A DNA stretch of 64,000 nt from CAYRLW01 sp964425215 (lineage in GTDB: Bacteria > Spirochaetota > Spirochaetia > Treponematales > Breznakiellaceae), in assembly GCA_964425215.1 (NCBI GenBank), contig CAYRLW010000012.1, forward strand, positions 1-64,000, given 5' to 3'. Position numbers and translations under genes: made by a program. Position 1 is the stretch's first letter, and each line of letters opens with the position of its first letter. Below the pieces are notes generated by a model. It was not told the origin of the DNA. It worked only from the letters and a program-made list of their open reading frames with translations, and searched no databases. Shown piece by piece: positions 1 to 8,670 of this stretch.

Positions 1-109
1 TTTCTAATAAGATATTGGCTTTCCCAGCCTCGGTATCAAAAAACCTCCAGCCAGCCTCTTCTAGAAGTTTATTTATTTTAATGCGCGCTTTTGCTTCTTT
101 AGCTGACAT
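1..109 (-). CDS. hsdR: Type I restriction enzyme R subunit, N-terminal fragment
   Basis: Read on the minus strand, ATG at 109-107 opens a frame that runs off the window edge. It encodes about 36 residues beginning MSAKEAKARIKINKLLEEAG and continuing into a Trp-Arg-Phe-Phe-Asp stretch. This matches the usual beginning of HsdR, the ATP-dependent translocase/endonuclease subunit of type I restriction-modification, whose N-terminal nuclease domain starts with such a helix. A run of G just upstream of the ATG (complement of 111-119) can serve as ribosome binding site. Only the first helix is visible, so the nuclease and helicase motifs, and whether the gene is intact, cannot be judged. The rest of the locus (hsdS, hsdM) would lie outside the window. 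Confidence 0.7.
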   Translation of the reverse strand, partial: MSAKEAKARIKINKLLEEAGWRFFDTEAGKANILLE

Positions 110-557
110 ATCCCCCCCCACTTTTTTACTTTCCGTCGGTCACCCTCTGGCGGCGGGCTTCGTAACCTGCATTCCCGCAATTTTATACCTAGGAATCGAG
201 TAATTGTATTGGTTCAGCGGAACATGCCCAAAAACCGCAAAGCTTATAAGGTAGTTTGGGATGATAAAATCTGCTTTTTAACAGATTTCCTTAAAGCTCT
301 TGCAGTATAAAGCTTCTTTTTTCGTTCTACAAGTCTTATTGTGGTTTTACCTTCAAAAACCTCCTGTGGGGTCAAATAATTCAAGGACTATGCAAGCGTT
401 CCTTGTTGTAATAATTAATCCAAACAGACGAGGCTCTTTCAAAACTCAGGGAGTTTTGAAAGAACCTCGAATAGTTACGATCTTTTCTCTTTATTTTTCC
501 CCAAAGGTTAAAGCATTTTAATTGATCGTTCCGTATGTATGGCGGAGGTCAAATACA
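110..557. other. Intergenic region between divergent hsdR and the export operon
   Basis: No convincing gene is present. The stretch should hold the promoters for the leftward hsdR and the rightward operon that starts at 558. A small perfect hairpin (7-bp arms AAATCTG/CAGATTT, about 264-285), the 39-bp hairpin at 430-468 and an AT-rich segment (about 475-525) are the only structures seen. A short motif near 297-307 (cttgcagtata) resembles one arm of the B hairpin of the composite element and may be a decayed remnant. Confidence 0.5.
430..468. repeat. Solo A-type hairpin of the composite intergenic element
   Basis: The palindrome has arms gaggctctttcaaaact and agttttgaaagaacctc around a CAGGG-type loop. 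The same A hairpin is found at 42427-42460, 44270-44305, 58600-58640 and 63457-63497. Here it stands alone, with no B or C hairpin beside it. It may act as a terminator or be a remnant of the larger element. Confidence 0.8.
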
Positions 558-1589
558 ATGACGCGATGGAGCGTGGTTTCGTTGATTCCCCTGGCGCTGG
601 GACTTTTGGCCTGCGGGGAAGGGAAAACGGCGGGGCGTTCTGGGGTTCCGGTTGGGGAAACAGCGGACGTAGCTGGGAAACCTCGGGAGACTTCCGGGGC
701 ACCAGGAATGGGTGTGGAAGAACTGAAACAGGCCCTGGGAGAGTTGGCGGAACGGGAACGGCTGGGGGGCTACGTTCCGGGGCTTGGCTTGCTCGAATCG
801 TCCCTGCGGGAACGGGGCGGCGATTTACCGGGGGCCGTGTTGGCGGCGTACAAGGAGTTGCTATGGGCCTATTCCCGGGGTCCCGTTCCGGATAACCAGG
901 GGAACGCTCCCATCTCTTCTACCACGATCGAAGATTCTCTCCAAAAAATTCGTAGTCTGTTTCCTCAAAATAAGGAAACCGCCCAGGCGGTGGACGCGTC
1001 GGTGGCCTTTAGTCGGGCCCAGTGGTCCCAGGCGGAGACCCTGTTAGCTACCCTTTCCCCTATCGCGGAAGAGGGTGACTCCTTTTTCCATCTCTTGCTT
1101 CTTATCTGTCAGGGGGAGCAGGGGAAGACGGGGGGTGATTTTTTTCCCAATTATGGGATGCTTCTGGGGCGTTTTGAACGGTTTCCCCCCTATTGGTACC
1201 ACGGTATGCGGTTTGCCCACAATCAGTTTTCTTCCGAGTACGCCGAACGGTGTATCGATCTGGCCCCCCAGGGGCCCTACGCCGACGAAGCGAGGGCTTG
1301 GTTGGCAAAAGCGGTGGGCCTAAAAGCCCAGGATGGTTCGGCCTTACGAACCAAAGCGGAAATTGAGACCCTTCTTCGGCGGGCCCTTGGTACTAACCGG
1401 GCGGATGTACTGTTGGATCTGTATCCGCTCCTGTCCCTCCCCGATAATCCCTACACCTTTTTTGCCCTCGCCTCGTTGGGTTCGGTGGCCCAGGAAGGGG
1501 TTTTTAAACCCTATCTTACCGCTTCCCTTAGAACCGCCACCGGCCGATTGGCGGAACGGCTTCGCTTTGTTCTAGGAGCGAAGGGATGA
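558..1589 (+). CDS. Secreted lipoprotein, first gene of the export operon
   Basis: This encodes a 343-residue protein. I choose the ATG at 558 because it is preceded by GGAGGT (544-549) and yields a clean lipoprotein signal (MTRWSV..., hydrophobic core, lipobox LLAC with the Cys near residue 19). The upstream in-frame ATG at 522 would bury that signal. The mature part is Ala/Leu/Glu-rich and predicted helical, with spaced patterns that suggest TPR/Sel1-like helical hairpins, but no family motif is clear. It overlaps the next gene by 4 bp (ATGA), so it is translationally coupled to the TPR protein. Probable location is an envelope lipid anchor facing the periplasm, and a role as accessory factor of the RND exporter downstream is inferred from position only. 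Confidence 0.7.
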   Translation: MTRWSVVSLIPLALGLLACGEGKTAGRSGVPVGETADVAGKPRETSGAPGMGVEELKQALGELAERERLGGYVPGLGLLESSLRERGGDLPGAVLAAYKELLWAYSRGPVPDNQGNAPISSTTIEDSLQKIRSLFPQNKETAQAVDASVAFSRAQWSQAETLLATLSPIAEEGDSFFHLLLLICQGEQGKTGGDFFPNYGMLLGRFERFPPYWYHGMRFAHNQFSSEYAERCIDLAPQGPYADEARAWLAKAVGLKAQDGSALRTKAEIETLLRRALGTNRADVLLDLYPLLSLPDNPYTFFALASLGSVAQEGVFKPYLTASLRTATGRLAERLRFVLGAKG

Positions 1590-2260
1590 AAACCCCAGGC
1601 CGGTATCGTTTTTTATTGGTGATGATTCCCCTCGTAACCCTGGGGGGCCTGGTAGGGACCCTGGTGGGGACCCGCGCTTTTTTGGGGGAAGGCGACGTTT
1701 CTCCGGAATTGCTAAAACGGTATGGCCGTCTTGTGACTTCCTATTCGGCGGGCCGTTTTGAGGCGGTCGTCCAGGAAAGCCAAGGTATGGGAACCTTTTT
1801 CCCTGCCCTGGTGCTCCGGGGAAAGGCGCTGTTCTTTCTTGGAAAGGTTGATGAAGCGGAGGGGGTTTTTACGGAGGTTCTTCGACGGCGGCCTCATAAC
1901 GTGGAGGGTACCCTTTTTATGGCCCGCATCTGGGGTGACCGGGGCCAACGGGAAAAGGCGCGGGGGCTTTTAGAGCGACTCCTCGTTGAAGATCCGGATA
2001 ATGTGCGGGCCCTCCTTATGGCGGCCACCTTCGAGGGCCCCGATGGGGAAGCCCAGGGATCCCTGCTGGATAGGGCGGTAGCGGCCCTTTCGGAGGGAGC
2101 CCTGGTGTTTATCGACCGGGGACGGCTTCGGTGGCGCCGGGGAGACGGTTCCGGGGCCCTGGCGGACCTGAGGACCGCCAAAGCTCTGCTTCCGCCCCAA
2201 TCGGCACTGCAAAAATCCATTGGGACTCTGGAATCGGTTATTCAGGGGGCATCCCGATGA
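1586..2260 (+). CDS. TPR-repeat membrane-anchored protein
   Basis: This 224-residue protein has a basic start and one hydrophobic segment (about residues 9-30, FLLVMIPLVTLGGLVGTLVG) that looks like an uncleaved anchor or signal. Residues 75-150 show tetratricopeptide repeats: the pattern A..LR.KALFFLGK.DEAE..F.EVLRR.P is followed by a second unit with ARGLLERLL.EDP.N. TPRs are protein-protein scaffolds. The start overlaps the previous stop (ATGA), and the end overlaps the next start the same way. The context suggests a periplasmic adaptor of the same envelope complex. No enzymatic motif is seen. Confidence 0.7.
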   Translation: MKTPGRYRFLLVMIPLVTLGGLVGTLVGTRAFLGEGDVSPELLKRYGRLVTSYSAGRFEAVVQESQGMGTFFPALVLRGKALFFLGKVDEAEGVFTEVLRRRPHNVEGTLFMARIWGDRGQREKARGLLERLLVEDPDNVRALLMAATFEGPDGEAQGSLLDRAVAALSEGALVFIDRGRLRWRRGDGSGALADLRTAKALLPPQSALQKSIGTLESVIQGASR

Positions 2261-2775
2261 AAAGCCCCATATCCTGGTCCTTAAAAATAACCGTCCTTAT
2301 CATCATCCATTTGGGCCTTTGGTCCTGTTCTACCCTCCCGGCGCCCTTTTTTAAGCCCCAACGGGAAGCCTGGGCCGTACCGTCGTCGGTCAGGGACGCT
2401 AGTCCAGGGCGGAGGGTGGCTGTGGGAACGGTACGGGTGGATCGACGGATCGACAGTGGGTCCATCGAAAAGGAGTTAGGCCGGCTTATTCCCCTGGTTT
2501 TGGTCGAACGGGGTTTTGTGCCCCTGGAGGGGGACCAACAAGCGGACCTGGTGGTCGATAGCGTGGCGGTAGAACGGGAATATTCGGTGGGATGGCAGAC
2601 CGAACGGTCCATCGTTTTGGATGTTCAGCTTCGATTCATCGACGCTCCAACCCTCTATGGCCGCTCTTTGGCAGGGGGGACGCATACGTTGGCGAACTCT
2701 TCGGATCTGACGGCGCTCCTGAGGTCGGCGGTTCAAAGCGCCTTTTCCGCCTCCAGTAAGGGTACAACAAAATGA
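2257..2775 (+). CDS. Small lipoprotein
   Basis: This encodes a 172-residue protein. The ATG at 2257 overlaps the previous TGA and is preceded by a G-rich run (cagggggca). Residues 1-24 form a lipoprotein signal ending LGLWSC. The mature part contains a segment with alternating hydrophobics (VAVGTVRVDRRID..., then DLVVDSVAVERE) that resembles small penicillin-binding-protein-activator or DUF4136-type lipoproteins, but I cannot assign a family. It lies fourth before the RND pumps, between TPR protein and outer-membrane channel, with 4-bp overlaps on both sides, so it is probably a part of, or an assembly aid for, the export complex. Confidence 0.65.
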   Translation: MKSPISWSLKITVLIIIHLGLWSCSTLPAPFFKPQREAWAVPSSVRDASPGRRVAVGTVRVDRRIDSGSIEKELGRLIPLVLVERGFVPLEGDQQADLVVDSVAVEREYSVGWQTERSIVLDVQLRFIDAPTLYGRSLAGGTHTLANSSDLTALLRSAVQSAFSASSKGTTK

Positions 2776-4229
2776 CGCCTAATCGTGTGCCCTCTTTTAG
2801 AACGGTATCCTCCCAAAGGGCCTATCATCCTATCTCTGTCATTTTTTGCTTTCTCTGGTTTTCTCTTGTTACCCGAACTGCCCTCTGGGGCGAGCTCCCT
2901 GTGGGGAATCCCAATAGACCCTTGACCTACCAGGATGCGGTGGATCTGGCGGTATCTTCCTCCGTGGAACTGCGTTCCGCCGCGGTGAACGCCGCTCTGC
3001 GGGGCCGACGCTGGCAATGGGGGCTCCGGGCCTTTTTTCCCCGTTTAACCGTGAGCGGCGGGGAAGAGGATCGGCTTTCGATGACCGGGGAGGACAGTTT
3101 TATTAAAACCTACACCCTTTCGTTGGAACAGTTGGTGTGGGACGGGGGCCGGCTTTCTCTAAACCGTGCGGTAGAAGCGGCGGAAATGGAATTGGAAAAC
3201 GCGGAGCTTCGCCGGAAGACCCAGGAGCTGGGCGAGTCGGCTCTGGGGGCGTACCGAAAAGTCCTGATGGGCCGCATGGTCACGGAGATTAAACGCTCTT
3301 CCTTGGAGGCCCTAAAAGAACAACTAAAAATTTTAGAAACCGAGTTCCAGCGGGGCCTGGCCCTGGAAACGGACCTCCGGGAGGCGGAACTTGAGCGGAT
3401 AGAAGCCCAGATTGACGTGGATAAACAGGTGGTGGATACGGAGGAGGCGGAAGCTCAGCTCGCGGACCTCTTAGGTCTTCCAACCCTGCCCCCCTTGGGG
3501 GAGACCATCTATTTAGAAAAGAAAACGGTCTACCCCGACTCGGAGATCGCCGGATCGGTTGGCCGGGCGGTAAACCCCCAATTGACGGTGGCCCGTCATG
3601 GCATCCTTAAACGGAAAGCCGAATTACGCTCCCTTTCGATGGCGTGGGTCCCCACTTTTAAGGTGACCGGCGATTTTAGCGTCAGCGGAAAGCAGTATCC
3701 CCTGACCCACTACGCCTGGAATATCGGCGCGGTCATTCAGATCTCCACCCCCTACCTCTCCGGTTCGGTACAGGGAGCCGGGGGTATGGACGGGCCCTAC
3801 GATAAAACCGCCCGGCTCCGCAGTAGCGGCGAAGCGCTTCCCGATCCTGCCAGCGGACTGGACGTTCCGGCCGCCCAGCTGGCCCTACGGAATGAGGAGC
3901 AAAATTACGAGCTTCTGGTGGCTCAGGTAGACCGGAAAATACGGAGCGCCCTTAGGCTTTGTAGTTTATTGGAACAGAAACGGGACCTGACCGCCCAGGC
4001 CGTACGGGTGGGACAACAAAAAAAGCGACTGTTGGAGCTTCGGATCAATTTGGGTCAAATCACCCGGTTAGAACTGATGAAGGGACAAATCGAAGCGGCA
4101 AAGCAGGAGGAAGCCCTAGTTTCCGCGGCGGTGGACCTTTTGGCGGCGGAACGGGAATTGGAAATTCTTTTGGACCTAAGCCCCGGGGCTTTGGGCGATT
4201 TTAACCGCCGCTACGGGAGGATGGGATGA
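2772..4229 (+). CDS. TolC-family outer membrane efflux protein
   Basis: This 485-residue protein is the size expected for TolC-like channels. A long N-terminal signal (hydrophobic around residues 20-38, ending near ALWG) precedes the motif LTYQDAVDLAVSSSVELR, typical of the first outer-membrane-efflux (OEP) repeat. Two long helical repeats follow: residues about 120-230 (AVEAAEMELENAELR..., ELER-IEAQIDVDKQVV) and residues about 370-470 (AQLALRNEEQNYELLVAQ..., LELMKGQIEAAKQEEALV). Such proteins trimerise to make a beta-barrel and periplasmic tunnel that takes substrate from an RND or ABC pump. The adaptor and two RND subunits follow in the same operon. The start overlaps the previous stop (ATGA). 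Confidence 0.9.
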   Translation: MTPNRVPSFRTVSSQRAYHPISVIFCFLWFSLVTRTALWGELPVGNPNRPLTYQDAVDLAVSSSVELRSAAVNAALRGRRWQWGLRAFFPRLTVSGGEEDRLSMTGEDSFIKTYTLSLEQLVWDGGRLSLNRAVEAAEMELENAELRRKTQELGESALGAYRKVLMGRMVTEIKRSSLEALKEQLKILETEFQRGLALETDLREAELERIEAQIDVDKQVVDTEEAEAQLADLLGLPTLPPLGETIYLEKKTVYPDSEIAGSVGRAVNPQLTVARHGILKRKAELRSLSMAWVPTFKVTGDFSVSGKQYPLTHYAWNIGAVIQISTPYLSGSVQGAGGMDGPYDKTARLRSSGEALPDPASGLDVPAAQLALRNEEQNYELLVAQVDRKIRSALRLCSLLEQKRDLTAQAVRVGQQKKRLLELRINLGQITRLELMKGQIEAAKQEEALVSAAVDLLAAERELEILLDLSPGALGDFNRRYGRMG

Positions 4230-5611
4230 AGCTGTACGGGTTTTTGAAGGTCGGGTGCACGGTAATGGCGGTCCATGGGGCCGCGCTTTTGCTCCTCCTC
4301 GGCTTGAACGCCTGTACAAAGGTGACCGCCGAGGGGCCCCCGCCGGTGGAGCGGACCGTGGGTATCGTTAAAGCAACGTTTAGGGACCTACCCGACCAGG
4401 TTCAAGCCTTTGGTTCCTTAACGGCCGTAAAAAAGGTGGAAGTAAAGGCAAGCCAGGACGGGGTGTTGGAGGAATTTCCCCTGCGGGAAGGGGATCCGGT
4501 GACGGAAGGGGCTCTGTTGGGCCGTATTCGAAACGATCAGATCCTGTTAGCCCAGGCTCGGGCCCGAATTGCTTTGGAGGAGGCCCAGGCGGCCCGGGAT
4601 CTCAGCCGATCCCGTCTGGTGGAGGGACGGTTCCAGGCGGAGGGCCGCATTATGGAGCTGGAAAAGACGGAGGCCGAGTTAGCCCAAGGGCGGAGGGAGT
4701 TGGGGGAGGAAGAGCGAAAGGTACGGGACCAGGAAGCCCTGTTTTCCGCCGGGGGAATTACGGAAGAGGCCCTGCGGAATTCCCGGTTTTCCCTGGATAG
4801 TTTTAGGGAAAAAATCAACCTGATGGAACGGGATTTGGAAATTCAGCGGGTGGGGTTGCGGGATAGGGACTTAACCGAGGCCGGGTACCCGATTCCCTCG
4901 GACGCGGAGGAACGGAAACGCCAGATGATCCTCCTGGCTACCGCTTCGTTACGGGCCCAGGTCGCCTCGGCGGAGGCCCAAGTGTCGGCGGCCCAAAAGG
5001 AGTTGGAGTCCACGACCCTAGCCCTATCGGAGTTGGAGGTTCGCAGTCCCCTGACCGGCCGCGTTGGATTGCGGTACGTGGAACGGGGAGAACGGGTAAA
5101 AAAAGAGGATCCCCTGGTTTCTGTGATGGATGACCGGTCCTTGTACGGGATTTTTCCGGTTCAAGAAAAGGAAGCCCTGGGGATTAAAGAGGGGATGGGG
5201 GCCCTGGTTACGGTGGATGGAACGGATAGGTCTTACCCCGCCCGGGTGGACCTGGTGTACCCGGGGGCGGATACCCGGTCCTACACCTTTACGGTCCGCC
5301 TGCGGCTGGATCAAAACGGCAAGTCCCAAGGCCCTTCCCTAAGGCCAGGGATGTTCGCCCGGCTCAATCTAAGGCTGGGAACTTCGAAAAGGGTGTTGGT
5401 TATCTCCGAAACGGCGGTGATGGATAAACGGGACGATCAAGGCCGGGTATTCCTGTACCGAGGGGGAACTTTGGTCCTTCAAAGCGTCCAATTGGGAGAA
5501 ACTCTGGGAGCTCAGCGGCAAATCGTCGGAGGAATCCAGGAGGGGGACCTGGTGGTTGATAAACCGGATGGAAAACTGAGGGAGGGAAGCCATGTTCGTC
5601 CCGTGGAGTAG
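4226..5611 (+). CDS. RND efflux periplasmic adaptor (membrane fusion lipoprotein)
   Basis: This 461-residue protein starts with a signal containing the lipobox LNAC (Cys near residue 30), so the adaptor is lipid-anchored. Domain order fits HlyD/AcrA-type adaptors. A lipoyl half (residues about 60-100, VEVKASQDGVLEEFPLREGDPV) is followed by a long coiled-coil hairpin (about 105-260, rich in Glu/Arg/Ala). The second lipoyl half (LEVRSPLTGRVGLRYVERGE) and a beta-barrel domain (LYGIFPVQEKEAL..., PGMFARL) complete it. It would link the TolC-like channel upstream with the RND subunits downstream. The coiled coil is long for RND adaptors, which may suit a wide or tall envelope complex. The start overlaps the TolC gene stop (ATGA). 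Confidence 0.9.
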   Translation: MKLYGFLKVGCTVMAVHGAALLLLLGLNACTKVTAEGPPPVERTVGIVKATFRDLPDQVQAFGSLTAVKKVEVKASQDGVLEEFPLREGDPVTEGALLGRIRNDQILLAQARARIALEEAQAARDLSRSRLVEGRFQAEGRIMELEKTEAELAQGRRELGEEERKVRDQEALFSAGGITEEALRNSRFSLDSFREKINLMERDLEIQRVGLRDRDLTEAGYPIPSDAEERKRQMILLATASLRAQVASAEAQVSAAQKELESTTLALSELEVRSPLTGRVGLRYVERGERVKKEDPLVSVMDDRSLYGIFPVQEKEALGIKEGMGALVTVDGTDRSYPARVDLVYPGADTRSYTFTVRLRLDQNGKSQGPSLRPGMFARLNLRLGTSKRVLVISETAVMDKRDDQGRVFLYRGGTLVLQSVQLGETLGAQRQIVGGIQEGDLVVDKPDGKLREGSHVRPVE

Positions 5612-7124
5612 GTGCCTTTTGGCAAAAAGCTGGGGGAAGAGAAACGCCCAGGATACCCTGGCCTCCCCGCTGCGCATGGGATATCGGCACCTTTTACTGC
5701 TTACCCTGGAACTGTTTTTAAGCTCCTGCGGCCTTATCGATCTTCGTCCCGTTTCCCTTTCCACGGTCCCTTCCCAGCCCAACGAGATCCTCCCGGCTCC
5801 CTTCTCCCCCGTGATTCTTTCGTTCGATACGGCCATGGAAGCCCAGGATGTGGAACGGGCCCTGGTGGTCAGCGGCCCCCAGGGGACCCTGCAGGGGAAG
5901 CTCCATTGGGAGGGTAACAGCCTGTGGTTTGTTCCTCCGGTACCCTGGGAGCCGGGACAGCGGTACGAAGTAGCCTGCGTGGGAACCCTGCCCAGCCGGG
6001 ATGGCCGGGAACTCCGGGCCATGGTGAAGATCCCCTTTTACGGTATCCTCCGGGGCGAGCTCCCCTACCTGGTCGATTTTTCTCCCCCCGACGGGGCCTC
6101 CGTGGGGGTAGACGAAGGGACCGGCGCCTTCGTCCGATTATGGTTTTCCCAACCCATGGATCGCGTAAGCGTCCAGGGCGCCCTGTCCTGGGAGGTCCCG
6201 GGGGGCCTGGAATTTCGGTGGGACGGGGACGATAGGGCCGTAAGCGTCCTTTCCCGGGGGGCCTTAACACCCTGGAAATTGTACACCTGGACCCTATCCA
6301 ACTCCGCGAAAAGTCAAAACCAGGTTTCCCTTTCCCGATCCCAAACGGGGCATTTTGTGACCGACGCGGACCGGGAACTGCCCAGGGTCCTCCGGACCTT
6401 TCCGGTGCAATATTCCCCTTCCCAATGGCTCGATACGGGGGAGAGCTTGGACGGAATAGAGGTTTCCGATGGAATAGGTATCCGGTTTTCCAAGCCCATG
6501 AACGGAGAAAGCCTACGAACGGCGATTCGCCTTGAACCTCCCGTGGCCGGTTCGGTGGAGCTGATGGATCCCCAGACGGCGGTCTTTGTAAACCCGGGGG
6601 GCTGGGAGTGCCAGACCTCGTACCGTCTCGTGGTGGGAACGTCGGCCCGGGATACTTCGGGTCTTGCCCCGATTCAAGAGTACGTTCAACCCTTCTTTTG
6701 CGCCGTTCCCTTCCTGGACCTGGCTCTTTTCCAGGCGGATAGGACCGATCCCCTGACCGATCCTTCCAGGACTACCCTAGCCGATTCCCGGTCCTACCCG
6801 GTGTACGTGGAGGAGGGGGAGGGCCTGGTGGCCCTAACGATCCGTTTTTCCCTTCCCTTTAGCCCCTCCGCCCAGGTCCGAGTTCCCCTCCTGGTGGGCT
6901 TAGAGAGTTATTTTCCCCTGACCCTCCGTTCGGTATCCCTAAAAAGCGCCCTATGGTTGGGAACCGATACCGTCCGGCTCGTTTGGTCTTCCCTGGAACG
7001 GGGTACGGCCACGGAACGGCACCTGTACAAACTCCGTATTCCGGGGGGAAAGGCCGGTATAAGCAACGGCCTGGGCCAGTACTTCAAGGAGGATCATGTG
7101 GTATACCTGGAGGCTCTGCCGTGA
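5592..7124 (+). CDS. Lipoprotein with bacterial Ig-like (SbsA/Big_5-type) domains
   Basis: This encodes up to 510 residues. The ATG at 5592 has a good ribosome site (GGGAGGGA) and overlaps the adaptor gene by 20 bp. The lipoprotein signal proper (MGYRHLLLLTLELFLSSC) begins only at residue 29 (5676), so either start is possible. After the Cys come repeated segments of about 100-110 residues with the hallmarks of Big_5/SbsA Ig-like domains: a start like ILPAPFSPVILSFDTAM, then IRFSKPMNGESL, L.WEG..L.F.P..P.EPG..Y. Similar units start near residues 65, 190 and 300. These domains are common in surface or cell-wall-associated proteins. It is a paralogue of the next gene and sits between adaptor and pump genes, which is unusual for RND operons. 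Confidence 0.75.
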   Translation: MFVPWSRCLLAKSWGKRNAQDTLASPLRMGYRHLLLLTLELFLSSCGLIDLRPVSLSTVPSQPNEILPAPFSPVILSFDTAMEAQDVERALVVSGPQGTLQGKLHWEGNSLWFVPPVPWEPGQRYEVACVGTLPSRDGRELRAMVKIPFYGILRGELPYLVDFSPPDGASVGVDEGTGAFVRLWFSQPMDRVSVQGALSWEVPGGLEFRWDGDDRAVSVLSRGALTPWKLYTWTLSNSAKSQNQVSLSRSQTGHFVTDADRELPRVLRTFPVQYSPSQWLDTGESLDGIEVSDGIGIRFSKPMNGESLRTAIRLEPPVAGSVELMDPQTAVFVNPGGWECQTSYRLVVGTSARDTSGLAPIQEYVQPFFCAVPFLDLALFQADRTDPLTDPSRTTLADSRSYPVYVEEGEGLVALTIRFSLPFSPSAQVRVPLLVGLESYFPLTLRSVSLKSALWLGTDTVRLVWSSLERGTATERHLYKLRIPGGKAGISNGLGQYFKEDHVVYLEALP

Positions 7125-8662
7125 AAAATCGATGGCCCCTGGTTTTTCTTCTGCTTTATTTTTTTATTGTATCCCTTTCCTGCGACATTTTACGAAGTTC
7201 CCCCTTCCAGGTGGTCGCCTGGGCTCCCGGAGAGGGCTTTAAAGATACCCCCCGCTCTCTGGAGGTCTCGCTTCAATTTTCCCATCCCCCCGATCGATCC
7301 TCCGTGGAAGTGGCCTTTTCGTGTACCGAGGAGGGAATCCCCCTGGGGGGAACCTTCCATTGGGACGGCGATCGCCTAGTCTTTAAACCCTACAGTCCCT
7401 TCGCGGAGAACCGGGACTACCGGATTACCCTGGACACGGATGCCCATGACCAGGAGGGGCTTTCGTTAGAACGCCCCTTTGAGGGTACATTTACCACCCG
7501 CTTGCCCGGAGAAGCTCCTCAGGTTCTATTTTGTTCCATCCAGGACGGGGAGCTTTTGGCAGATCCTCCGGAGGACCTGCGCTTAGAGTTTTCCACCCCC
7601 GTTACCCTGGGGGCCTGCGAATCTTTTATTTCCTTCAGTCCCTCCGTATCGGGCCGGTGGGACGTGGATACTTCGGGCAGGGAAATCCGCTTTGTGGCCC
7701 AGGAACTCTGGCGCTGGGGCACCCCGTATACCCTCACCGTAGCCTCCGATTTTACCGACGTGGCAAACCGCCGGATCCTTCAAATGTTCCGCCGGACCTT
7801 TACCCTGGGAACCGACACGGCAGGGCCCAGCCTAACGACCGTACGGGCCCTTATCCCGCCGGATTCACGGCCCCAGAATCTTTACGTTTGTTCCCAGGAC
7901 GGCCAGGAAATCCGGGAAAATACGGGTTGGGAGACCTTCTATTCCCTGGGTCTTCAATTTTCCGAACCCGTGGATGCGGTTTCCCTTAAAAGTCTTTTGA
8001 CCCTGACCCCCTCTCCTCCGTGGACCCTGGAACCTTCCAACGGAAAGGCGTCGGAGTTCCGCGTCGATTTTCCGGAACGGCTTTCCTACGGAACGGTGTA
8101 CCTTTTTACCCTAAGGCCAGGACTGTTGGACGCCCAGGGGAACCCCAGTACCCAAACGTGGAGCTGGCGGGTTCGGGTCAACGGTCCCCAGTCGAAGCCC
8201 CCAACCCTTCGGGGTCTTCGATTGCCCCTGGACCCTCGTCCGGAAACCATCGACCAATCGATACAAACCTTTGCGATCGAGGATCCCTTTGCTCCCCTCC
8301 CTTTGGATAGCGGGGGCTACCCCTACGGCGTCGCGACCCCAACCTGGGTGGAGCTGTTTTTTGATACCGCCGAAACGCCGGAGGGACAGAAGAGAAGCCT
8401 GGATCCCTTTTCGTTTATCGACGCCTTTCGCCTGGAAACGACCAACGGAGCCTTCTCCTTTACCCCCCTGGCTGTGGACTTTGAATCGGTTACCGGGGTC
8501 GCCCCCCCGCTTTCCTGGGCTGACTGTGTCCGAATACAAGTGCGGGGAACCCTTACCAACCAACCTAGTTCGGGGCTCGCCCTGTTCAAAATCGGTTCGG
8601 GACTGCGGGATACGGGGGGAAACACCAGCACCGAAGATACGGTACTGCCCCTAAGCAAGTAG
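7121..8662 (+). CDS. Second lipoprotein with bacterial Ig-like (Big_5-type) domains
   Basis: This encodes 513 residues from a GTG start. GTG at 7121 overlaps the previous TGA (GTGA), has GGAGG at 7109-7113, and yields a perfect lipoprotein signal ending IVSLSC at about residue 21. A longer frame runs upstream but only as a shadow of the preceding gene. The mature protein has repeated Ig-like units of about 100 residues (SLEVSLQFSHPPDRSSVEVAFSC..., DLRLEFSTPVTLGAC..., LGLQFSEPVDAVSL...), the same family as its neighbour, so the pair arose by duplication. It ends 8 bp before the first RND gene, whose ribosome site overlaps this stop codon. Function is unknown; it may be a surface or periplasmic partner of the exporter or of the giant protein. 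Confidence 0.75.
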   Translation: MKNRWPLVFLLLYFFIVSLSCDILRSSPFQVVAWAPGEGFKDTPRSLEVSLQFSHPPDRSSVEVAFSCTEEGIPLGGTFHWDGDRLVFKPYSPFAENRDYRITLDTDAHDQEGLSLERPFEGTFTTRLPGEAPQVLFCSIQDGELLADPPEDLRLEFSTPVTLGACESFISFSPSVSGRWDVDTSGREIRFVAQELWRWGTPYTLTVASDFTDVANRRILQMFRRTFTLGTDTAGPSLTTVRALIPPDSRPQNLYVCSQDGQEIRENTGWETFYSLGLQFSEPVDAVSLKSLLTLTPSPPWTLEPSNGKASEFRVDFPERLSYGTVYLFTLRPGLLDAQGNPSTQTWSWRVRVNGPQSKPPTLRGLRLPLDPRPETIDQSIQTFAIEDPFAPLPLDSGGYPYGVATPTWVELFFDTAETPEGQKRSLDPFSFIDAFRLETTNGAFSFTPLAVDFESVTGVAPPLSWADCVRIQVRGTLTNQPSSGLALFKIGSGLRDTGGNTSTEDTVLPLSK

Positions 8663-8670
8663 GAGCTGAT

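Noticed and set aside
5369..6022. Long minus-strand open frame opposite the adaptor and first Ig-like gene
   Set aside because: It is a shadow of GC-rich codons on the plus strand; the translation is Pro/Arg/Ser-rich with no family pattern and no ribosome site, and the plus-strand genes are clear.
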